Below are positions 57,856 through 64,000 of a stretch of DNA of 64,000 nucleotides, piece after piece (positions within the stretch are counted from its first letter, which is position 1; every line of letters begins with the position of its first letter). Both the position numbers and the translations under genes were made by a program. This DNA comes from Vibrio mimicus. GTDB taxonomy: Bacteria; Pseudomonadota; Gammaproteobacteria; Enterobacterales; Vibrionaceae. The notes below the pieces were generated by a model that saw only the letters and a program-made list of their open reading frames with translations, was not told the origin of the DNA and searched no databases. The stretch lies in contig NZ_CP077426.1 in assembly GCF_019048845.1 (NCBI RefSeq), forward strand, positions 1,101,501 through 1,165,500, read 5' to 3'.

Positions 57856-59274
57856 ATGGTGAACTATAAAGTGTATCGATACCAACAGCTTCCTATACGC
57901 TGCATCACTCTGACCATGACATCTCTACTGCTCGCAGGGTGTGCCAATCTCACCGCTGGCAATCTTTTTAGCCACTACAGTGCGCAAAATAATGCTTTGT
58001 ATCAGTCTGTTGCGGCAGGGCAGTATCAACAAGCAACGCAATTGTTGCCTGATTATGTTGCTGGTGATGTATTGGATAACCTTGAAAAAGGTCGTGTCTA
58101 CTTTTTAAACCAGCAGTACGTTGAAAGTCAGCAGAGTTTGTCAGTGGCTGATCAAGTGGTGAAGCAGCAACAAGATAGGGCGATTATCTCCATCAGTAGT
58201 ACCGCGACCAGCGTGGGATCGCTTGCGGTTAATGATAATCTCAATGAGTATGAACCAGCCGATTATGAGCTGGGCTTTTTGCACCTGTACTTAGGTTTGA
58301 ACTATGTACGCAATAATGACCTTGATGGAGCGTTAGTTGAGATGCGCCGCGCTAATCAAGTGCAAGAAGAGGCCAAAAAGCGGCGTGAACAAGAGCTGGT
58401 GAGAGCGGAACAAGACATGCGTGCCCAAGGGTTATCTCCCAATTTAGGCAGTGTGCTTGCTCAATACCCAGATGCAGGTAAGAGCTTACAAGCGGTGCAG
58501 AATGGTTACTTGCTCTATCTTTCAGCATTGCTTTATGAAGCCGATAATGATTTGAACTCGGCGTACGTGGACTACCGCAGAGCATTGGCTGTTGCACCCA
58601 ATAATCCAGCCGTTATTGATGGAACATTAAGAGTCGCAGCTCGGCTTGGTATGCAGCAGGACCTCAAATTGTTGAAGCAGCAATATGGTGAACCCAAGCG
58701 CTTGGCGTCTTCTCAAGCACGAGTCATCGTGATTGAAGAGCAGGGAATAGTGCAACCTAAGCAGGAATGGCGACTCTCTTTACCGCTTTATGACAGTCGT
58801 GGTAACGCAGCGTTGTATTCTCTGGCTTTACCTTACTATGCGCAGTCAGTAACGCCCAGTAGTGCATCTTTTACTCTGAATGGTGTGAGTATGCAGCCAA
58901 TGCCAGTTACTGATGTCAACTTAATGGCAACGCAGGCGCTGAGTGAGCAGATGCCAACGCTAGTGCTGCGCCAAGCATTACGTGTAGTGGCAAAAGATCA
59001 ACTGCGTAAGGAAGCTACGCAGGAAGAGGATGTGGCTAATTTAGTCTTTAATATATGGAATACCCTAACCGAGCAGCCGGATACGCGCAGCTGGTTAACT
59101 TTGCCCGCGGCAGTCAATACCGTCACTCAAGTGGTGAACGCGGGTGATCAAGTGCTGGATATTGCAGGTACTCACTATACCTTTCATGTTCCAGAGAATG
59201 GAACTGCGTTAGTTTGGCTATCAAGGCAAAGTAACAACGTGACGATTTGGCATAAACAACTAGGGATACGGTAA
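57856..59274 (+). CDS. TPR-like lipoprotein (COG3014-type)
   Basis: 472 residues with a lipobox LLAGC and lipidated Cys near residue 29, next residues Ala-Asn, so outer-membrane sorting is likely. The front half has TPR-like helical repeats (ALYQSVAAGQYQQATQLL, LGLNYVRNNDLDGALVEMRR, SAYVDYRRALAVAPNNPAVI); the rear half is beta-rich. Such lipoproteins precede ycfL and lpoB in many gammaproteobacteria (not in E. coli) and may assist LpoB or outer-membrane processes; the function is unproven. Stop overlaps the ATG of the next gene (1 nt). Confidence 0.75.
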   Translation: MVNYKVYRYQQLPIRCITLTMTSLLLAGCANLTAGNLFSHYSAQNNALYQSVAAGQYQQATQLLPDYVAGDVLDNLEKGRVYFLNQQYVESQQSLSVADQVVKQQQDRAIISISSTATSVGSLAVNDNLNEYEPADYELGFLHLYLGLNYVRNNDLDGALVEMRRANQVQEEAKKRREQELVRAEQDMRAQGLSPNLGSVLAQYPDAGKSLQAVQNGYLLYLSALLYEADNDLNSAYVDYRRALAVAPNNPAVIDGTLRVAARLGMQQDLKLLKQQYGEPKRLASSQARVIVIEEQGIVQPKQEWRLSLPLYDSRGNAALYSLALPYYAQSVTPSSASFTLNGVSMQPMPVTDVNLMATQALSEQMPTLVLRQALRVVAKDQLRKEATQEEDVANLVFNIWNTLTEQPDTRSWLTLPAAVNTVTQVVNAGDQVLDIAGTHYTFHVPENGTALVWLSRQSNNVTIWHKQLGIR

Positions 59275-59663
59275 TGAGAACGTGGCTATTAGCAGTATTA
59301 ACAGGTCTACTGTTGGTGGGATGCAGTGCGAATACCGCAGGTTTGCGAGTTGATGGTGCATCACAACAAGTATTATTCAATGACAGTGTGCTAAGCAAAA
59401 GCTTGAGCATTGAAGATATCGCAACAACGACCGTGGATGGGCACACTCGTGGTGTGGTTCGTCTGCAAAGCAATCAAAAAAGTGATCTGAATGTCCAGTA
59501 TCGTTTTTACTGGTATGACAATGATGGGCTTGAAGTGAACACTAAGTTAAGCCCATGGAAAACCATCATTTTGCGAGGCATGGAAACCGTGTCACTGACT
59601 GAGGTCTCGGTAAACCCGAATGGCAAGCAGTTCCGCGTCCAGATTCGTGAAAATAATGAATAA
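59274..59663 (+). CDS. ycfL: YcfL-family (DUF1425) lipoprotein
   Basis: 129 residues with lipobox LLVGC (Cys 17) and a single beta-sandwich DUF1425 domain, e.g. NVQYRFYWYDNDGLEVNT and WKTIILRGMETVSLTEVS. Always beside lpoB in enterics and vibrios; the exact role is not established. It starts in a 1-nt overlap with the TPR lipoprotein stop, and lpoB follows 21 nt later. Confidence 0.85.
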   Translation: MRTWLLAVLTGLLLVGCSANTAGLRVDGASQQVLFNDSVLSKSLSIEDIATTTVDGHTRGVVRLQSNQKSDLNVQYRFYWYDNDGLEVNTKLSPWKTIILRGMETVSLTEVSVNPNGKQFRVQIRENNE

Positions 59664-59684
59664 AAAACATAAGTTTTAAGAGGT

Positions 59685-60281
59685 ATGACAATGAAAAAGA
59701 GTGTTATTGCCCTGCTAGGTTTGGCGGTAATCTTAGGGGGATGTTCAAATAAAGTCAGTTACGGTGATGCGCAAGCGGTAGAGACGGTTAATGTTGACTT
59801 CGGTTCAACCGATCTGCAAAAAATCGCGGCTGAAATGGTCGACAGCATGATGATGTCAGGATCTGTTTCTGCGATTACTCGCGATGGCCGCCCAATTGTG
59901 TTTGTTGAGCGTATCAAGAATAAAACCAGTGAGCATATCGATACCGAATCGATTACCGATACCATCAGTACCAAAATGCTTAACTCAGGTAAATTCCGTT
60001 TTGTAGACATGGATCGCGTAGAAGCGGTACGTGATCAATTGAACTTTCAAAACAATGATGAACTCGTCAATCAAAGTACAGCGATTCAATTTGGTAAGAT
60101 GGTCGGCGCTCAATATATGTTGTACGGCAACCTGTCTAGTATTGTGAAAAATGATGGCAGTGATAAAGACGTCTACTACAAGATGACGATGCGTTTGATG
60201 GACTTACAAACGGGCTTGATTGAATGGGCTGATGAAACAGAAATTCGTAAGCAACAATCAAAGAGCTTATTGGGTTTGTAA
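59685..60281 (+). CDS. lpoB: LpoB, outer-membrane activator of PBP1B
   Basis: 198 residues with lipobox LGGC (Cys about 20) and the LpoB core: DRDGRPIVFVERIKNKTSEHIDTE-like region around residues 65-85, KMLNSGKFRFVDMDRVEA, AQYMLYGNLSSIVK and LMDLQTGLIEWADETEIRKQ. LpoB reaches across the periplasm to switch on the peptidoglycan synthase PBP1B. The disordered N-terminal linker is short compared with E. coli LpoB, as in other vibrios. Same order as E. coli (ycfL-lpoB-thiK). Confidence 0.9.
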   Translation: MTMKKSVIALLGLAVILGGCSNKVSYGDAQAVETVNVDFGSTDLQKIAAEMVDSMMMSGSVSAITRDGRPIVFVERIKNKTSEHIDTESITDTISTKMLNSGKFRFVDMDRVEAVRDQLNFQNNDELVNQSTAIQFGKMVGAQYMLYGNLSSIVKNDGSDKDVYYKMTMRLMDLQTGLIEWADETEIRKQQSKSLLGL

Positions 60282-60308
60282 AACATCCACACAGAGAAGG
60301 AGTTGGTA

Positions 60309-61157
60309 ATGGCAAAAATTGCATGGCGTGAAGCAAGCTTGTTGGACCCATCACTTTTGTCGTTGACTCCTTTCTTCTCTGTACCTCCTGATTATGCGCA
60401 GACCTTAACAGGAGGCCTCACCAACCGTTGCTGGAAAATTACCACGGGCGATCGTGCTTTTGTGTGGCGACCAGCAACGGCCATCACCAAAGCTTTTTCT
60501 ATCTCCCGATTTCAGGAATACCAAATCCTCAAAGCGATTGAGCATTATCATATTGGGCCTAAAGCTGAAATGATTAATGAGCAAGGGCTGCTAGTGGAGT
60601 GGATTGACGGGGAATCACTTCGTGACGGTGTCCCGTTTGATCAGGTATTGAAAACTCAAATACGTATTCATGAGTTAGATATTCACCGAATTCCTGTTGC
60701 CCCATTTAACTACCTTGGCCGAGTGGATCACTATTGGCTACAGATTCGTGAAGATCTGAAAACAGGAGCGGTGAAAGCGCTGTATGAGCAGTGGCGTTCA
60801 GTCCCAAATCTGGCCGATGTCGGACAGGTACTCTGTCATTTTGATTTGGCGGGTTACAACATGGTGAAGACCGCGCAAGGTCCAAGAGTGATAGATTGGG
60901 AATACGCAGCCTTAGCCGATCCGCGCATTGATTTAGCCCTGAGTATTGATGTGGCAGAAGAAAAAGCACTTGATGTGGTTTTCCGTTATTGCCAACTTCG
61001 TGAACTATCGGACATCGATGATTGGGTGGAAGGTGTTCAAGCGTGGCAACCACGCGCCGCCATGATGGCGATGCTCTGGTATCTACTCGCTTATCAATTG
61101 TGGGGTGAAGAGATCTATTTGCAGCAAGCACAACTGATTGAACAGGCTTTAAGCTAG
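60309..61157 (+). CDS. thiK: Thiamine kinase-like / aminoglycoside-phosphotransferase-fold kinase (ThiK-type)
   Basis: 282 residues of the APH/choline-kinase fold: LTGGLTNRCWKITT in the ATP region, catalytic CHFDLAGYNMV (Brenner motif) and the metal-binding VIDWEYAALADPRIDLA. Position behind lpoB supports ThiK, which phosphorylates salvaged thiamine. Choline or aminoglycoside substrates cannot be excluded from sequence. Ribosome site AGAAGGAG 6 nt before ATG 60309; an in-frame TTG two codons earlier is less likely. Confidence 0.8.
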   Translation: MAKIAWREASLLDPSLLSLTPFFSVPPDYAQTLTGGLTNRCWKITTGDRAFVWRPATAITKAFSISRFQEYQILKAIEHYHIGPKAEMINEQGLLVEWIDGESLRDGVPFDQVLKTQIRIHELDIHRIPVAPFNYLGRVDHYWLQIREDLKTGAVKALYEQWRSVPNLADVGQVLCHFDLAGYNMVKTAQGPRVIDWEYAALADPRIDLALSIDVAEEKALDVVFRYCQLRELSDIDDWVEGVQAWQPRAAMMAMLWYLLAYQLWGEEIYLQQAQLIEQALS

Positions 61158-61312
61158 CACATCATTTAACTTGGTTTTGACCAATACTTTTGGTTAAGTT
61201 TGCCATATGAGTGGGCTGCTTTTTCATATTCTTTTTATTGATATTTTCGCTAGGCTGTTTAAAACCATGCTCATCGTGGTAGATTAAAACCTCAAGGAAT
61301 GGGGACAAGATT

Positions 61313-61852
61313 ATGATTATTTATTTACACGGTTTCGATTCAACCAGCCCAGGCAATCATGAGAAAGTGCTGCAACTGCAGTTCATTGATAGTGATGTTC
61401 GATTTATCAACTACAGCACGTTACACCCCAAACATGATATGCAACATCTGCTCAAAGAAGTACATAAAGCGATTGAACAATCAGGCGATCCACACCCACT
61501 GATCTGTGGGGTAGGGTTAGGGGGGTATTGGTCTGAACGGATTGGTTTTTTGTGTGGAATCAAACAGGTGATATTTAACCCTAACTTGCATCCAGAATTG
61601 ACCATGCAGGGGCGCATTGACCGCCCAGAAGAGTATGATGATATCGCGACTAAGTGTGTTGAGCAGTTTCGTACCAAAAATCAAGGTCGCTGCTTAGTGG
61701 TGCTTTCTCGTCAGGATGAAATTCACGACAACCAGAAAACCGCGCAAGAGTTGCAAGATTATTACGAGATCATTTGGGATGAAACCCAAACCCACAAATT
61801 CAAAAAAATCGCTCACCATCTGCAAACAATGAAATCTTTTAAAGCGATGTAA
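61313..61852 (+). CDS. ycfP: YcfP/UPF0227 esterase-like protein
   Basis: 179 residues of the small alpha/beta-hydrolase UPF0227 family: [19 protein letters not shown] at the start, nucleophile-elbow-like [14 protein letters not shown] (Gly in place of the usual Ser), and [19 protein letters not shown] with the acid. The G-x-G-x-G instead of G-x-S-x-G argues against a classical serine esterase; its function is unknown. In E. coli it also precedes ndh. Confidence 0.85.
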   Translation: MIIYLHGFDSTSPGNHEKVLQLQFIDSDVRFINYSTLHPKHDMQHLLKEVHKAIEQSGDPHPLICGVGLGGYWSERIGFLCGIKQVIFNPNLHPELTMQGRIDRPEEYDDIATKCVEQFRTKNQGRCLVVLSRQDEIHDNQKTAQELQDYYEIIWDETQTHKFKKIAHHLQTMKSFKAM

Positions 61853-61875
61853 CTTCATTGAATGATTGCATTATC

Positions 61876-61901
61876 AACAGCCTCTTTGTGAGGCTGTTTT
61901 T
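61876..61901 (+). terminator. ycfP terminator
   Basis: Stem AACAGCCTC / GAGGCTGTT (61876-61884, 61890-61898), loop TTTGT, T-run to 61901. Confidence 0.9.
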
Positions 61902-61949
61902 GCTCATCCATACCCACAAAAAAACTAATGAGAACCTGTCAATCTGTGG

Positions 61950-61977
61950 TTGCGCGATAGAATCAGCCCTATATAAT
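61950..61977 (+). promoter_or_regulatory. Candidate sigma-70 promoter ahead of ndh
   Basis: TTGCGC (61950-61955), 16-nt spacer, TATAAT (61972-61977). It would give a 5' leader of roughly 220 nt before the ndh GTG. Confidence 0.6.
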
Positions 61978-61995
61978 GGCTTACACCAAGATTTG

Positions 61996-62009
61996 TTGAT
62001 AAATATCAA
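61996..62009 (+). promoter_or_regulatory. Perfect FNR box ahead of ndh
   Basis: TTGATAAATATCAA equals the FNR consensus TTGAT-N4-ATCAA in full. It lies about 20 nt downstream of the -10 at 61972-61977, so FNR would act as a roadblock and repress ndh without oxygen, as FNR does (from other positions) in E. coli. Confidence 0.8.
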
Positions 62010-62202
62010 AAAAAATTGAGAGCAAGTCTAAAACTTGCCAATTACTTGTGTTAGCGCAGATTTTTTCTGCCAAATAACGTGCCACTAAGAGTAACTAACC
62101 TCACCCTAGTCAGATGTTAGACATCATGGCGATAACAGATTCCTTCAGCACGAGAGTTCGGGCTGGATAATAATTATTCATCTTTATTTGAGGATTGTTG
62201 TT

Positions 62203-63492
62203 GTGACACGAATTATTGTTGTAGGTGGTGGAGCTGGCGGTTTAGAGCTAGTCACCAAATTGGGTCGCACACTTGGGCGTAAAGGCCGAGCCAAGGTTAC
62301 TTTGGTTGACCGTAATTCAAGCCATCTTTGGAAACCCTTGTTGCATGAAGTGGCAACGGGCTCTCTGGATGAAGGTGTCGATGCGCTGAGCTACCGTGCA
62401 CATGCAAAAAATCACAGTTTTGATTTCCAGCTCGGCAGCTTGGAGTCGATTGATCGTGAAAACAAAAAAATCACGTTAAGCGAGCTAAAAGATGAGCACG
62501 GTGAATTACTGATGCCAAAGCGTGATTTGGAATACGATATGTTGGTGTTGGCGATCGGTTCAACATCGAATGACTTCAATACACCAGGTGTGAAAGAACA
62601 CTGTATTTTCCTTGATAGCCCAGAACAAGCAGATCGTTTCCGTACTGAAATGAATAATGAGTTCCTGAAGTTGCACGCGAAAAACGGGCAAGGAACGGTA
62701 GACATTGCAATTGTAGGTGCGGGCGCAACGGGCGTTGAGCTCTCAGCAGAGTTGCACAACGCTGTTAAAGAGCTGCGTACTTATGGTTTTGGTGATCTCG
62801 ACTCGAGTAAATTGAACGTGAACTTGATTGAAGCGGGAGAACGTATTTTACCTGCATTGCCACCGCGCATCTCGGCGGCGGCGCATCAAGAACTCACTAA
62901 GCTAGGCGTGAATGTTCGTACCATGACCATGGTGACTAAAGCGGAAAAAGATGGCTTAACCACTAAAGATGGTGAGAAAATTTCCGCGCACATCATGGTT
63001 TGGGCAGCAGGCATTAAAGCGCCAGATTTTATGAAAGACATCGCCGGACTTGAGACAAACCGTATCAATCAATTGATCGTTAAAGGTACTTTACAAACGA
63101 CACGTGACGATGATGTTTTCGTGATTGGCGATTTGGCACAATGCACTCAAGCGGACGGAGCGTTTGTACCGCCACGAGCTCAGGCTGCACACCAAATGGC
63201 CTCTCTGGCGTTTCGTAATATCGTAGCCAAAATGTATGGTCGAGAGTTGAAATCTTACGTCTATAAAGATCATGGCTCGCTAGTGTCTCTGAGTCGCTTC
63301 TCCACCGTAGGTAGCCTAATGGGCAACTTAACTCGTGGCTCGATGATGGTTGAAGGACGTATCGCACGTGTGGTGTATATCTCTTTGTATCGAATGCACC
63401 AAATGGCGTTGCATGGCATGTTTAAAACAGGCTTGATGATGTTGGTAGGACGAATTAACCGTGTACTGCGCCCAAACCTGAAACTGCATTAA
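62203..63492 (+). CDS. ndh: NADH:quinone oxidoreductase type II (NDH-2)
   Basis: 429 residues from a GTG start ([20 protein letters not shown]) with GAGG 9 nt ahead; the frame extends to a TTG at 62188. FAD-binding GGGAGG near the start, second nucleotide fold with [15 protein letters not shown], and [10 protein letters not shown] in the C-terminal FAD contact. Followed by an amphipathic, membrane-anchoring C-terminus ([18 protein letters not shown]). It transfers electrons from NADH to quinone without ion pumping. FNR box upstream; terminator downstream. Confidence 0.95.
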   Translation: MTRIIVVGGGAGGLELVTKLGRTLGRKGRAKVTLVDRNSSHLWKPLLHEVATGSLDEGVDALSYRAHAKNHSFDFQLGSLESIDRENKKITLSELKDEHGELLMPKRDLEYDMLVLAIGSTSNDFNTPGVKEHCIFLDSPEQADRFRTEMNNEFLKLHAKNGQGTVDIAIVGAGATGVELSAELHNAVKELRTYGFGDLDSSKLNVNLIEAGERILPALPPRISAAAHQELTKLGVNVRTMTMVTKAEKDGLTTKDGEKISAHIMVWAAGIKAPDFMKDIAGLETNRINQLIVKGTLQTTRDDDVFVIGDLAQCTQADGAFVPPRAQAAHQMASLAFRNIVAKMYGRELKSYVYKDHGSLVSLSRFSTVGSLMGNLTRGSMMVEGRIARVVYISLYRMHQMALHGMFKTGLMMLVGRINRVLRPNLKLH

Positions 63493-63513
63493 TGTTATCG
63501 ATTTGATAAAAAA

Positions 63514-63544
63514 TAAAGCGGCACAGAGTGCCGCTTTATTTTTG
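63514..63544 (+). terminator. ndh terminator
   Basis: Perfect stem TAAAGCGGCAC / GTGCCGCTTTA (63514-63524, 63528-63538), loop AGA, tail TTTTTTG. Confidence 0.92.
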
Positions 63545-63595
63545 CGTGTGACCATTCTATTCATGGTCTGTAACGCCAAGTGCTTGGGGTATATG

Positions 63596-64000
63596 TTAGG
63601 GTATTAAAGAAAACACAATTCCAGCTTTGGGTTCCCCAGCATACAAAAATCGATTTAGGGCGAGCTGTTCCTGAACCGCGCCACACTTTAGGGCTAAAGC
63701 TTGGCTCGGTACATTCTCTGGGTCACAGACAATTTCTAACCGAGTGAGCTCTAATCGCTCAAAGCAAAACAGAATCAATGCTGTGAGTGCCTCCCTCCCG
63801 TAGCCACGTCTTTGGTGAGCATCGGCAATCCAGTATCCTAAACTAGCCATGTTGAAAGTGTGGTAAAACTCATTAATTGCCACCATGCCGACTAAAGTTT
63901 GGGTTTGTCGTTCAAAAACACCAAATCCATAGGCTTCAGCTTTCACCCAATTGAGACGTGTGGCTTGAATAAATAACTCCGCCTCTTGCTTGCTAAAGAG
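63596..64000 (-). CDS. GNAT acetyltransferase (RimJ/RimL-like), 5' end outside window
   Basis: The frame is open to the window edge, so the start lies beyond 64000. The 134 visible residues show the GNAT core: GMVAINEFYHTFNMASLGYW, the acetyl-CoA P-loop HQRRGYGREALTAL (RRGYGRE), VCDPENVPSQALALKCGAV. This is the RimJ/RimL group that acetylates protein N-termini, often of ribosomal proteins; the exact target is unknown. Confidence 0.85.
   Translation of the reverse strand, partial: LFSKQEAELFIQATRLNWVKAEAYGFGVFERQTQTLVGMVAINEFYHTFNMASLGYWIADAHQRRGYGREALTALILFCFERLELTRLEIVCDPENVPSQALALKCGAVQEQLALNRFLYAGEPKAGIVFSLIP

Overview
The window is Gram-negative gammaproteobacterial chromosome, almost certainly Vibrio of the V. 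cholerae / V. mimicus clade. The evidence is the gene order (dctPQM-dctDB, tig-clpP-clpX-lon-hupB-ppiD-comEA-cmk-rpsA-ihfB-lapAB-pyrF, cysB, ald/lrp, ftsK, dsbB, nhaB/fadR, hinT-lpoB-thiK-ycfP-ndh), the 279-residue FadR with the Vibrio-type insertion, and a VC1899-type CARF protein. Several FadR residues seem to differ from the V. cholerae sequence I remember, so a close relative is possible; this is memory, not an alignment. No rRNA, tRNA or CRISPR array was recognised.

1-8.9 kb: mixed small units. They are the end of an OpgC-like membrane acyltransferase, a LysE-type exporter, a PAP2 phosphatase, a decayed IS5-family (IS903-like) element that truncates an unknown gene, a hotdog thioesterase, a two-gene unit of a membrane GGDEF-EAL protein with a periplasmic SUOX-fold protein, an unlisted 33-residue membrane protein, and selO. 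9-15.4 kb: a TRAP C4-dicarboxylate transporter (dctPQM) behind a textbook sigma-54 promoter, facing its probable DctB/DctD two-component regulators on the other strand.

15.5-30.3 kb: a core block, all on the + strand, for proteostasis (trigger factor, ClpP, ClpX, Lon with a heat-shock promoter, PpiD), nucleoid proteins (HU-beta, IHF-beta), competence (ComEA), Cmk, ribosomal protein S1, LapA/LapB and PyrF. 30.3-41.1 kb looks accessory: a five-gene peptide ABC importer (YejABE-like, with two separate ATPases) followed by an unrecognised outer-membrane beta-barrel and a 1227-residue metzincin-type lipoprotein protease. Together they could form a surface proteolysis and peptide-uptake system, which is the main candidate novelty.

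41.1-64 kb: conserved Vibrio genes: MiaE-like hydroxylase, a coiled-coil membrane protein, CysB, a METTL25-like methyltransferase whose Shine-Dalgarno lies in a 9-bp hairpin, Ald divergent from Lrp, FtsK, DsbB, NhaB divergent from FadR, a stand-alone CARF plus PD-(D/E)XK nuclease (Card1/Can2-like, without any CRISPR nearby), a chemoreceptor, HinT, three lipoproteins including LpoB, ThiK-like kinase, YcfP and NDH-2. A perfect FNR box sits just downstream of a good promoter ahead of ndh. The window ends inside a GNAT acetyltransferase gene.
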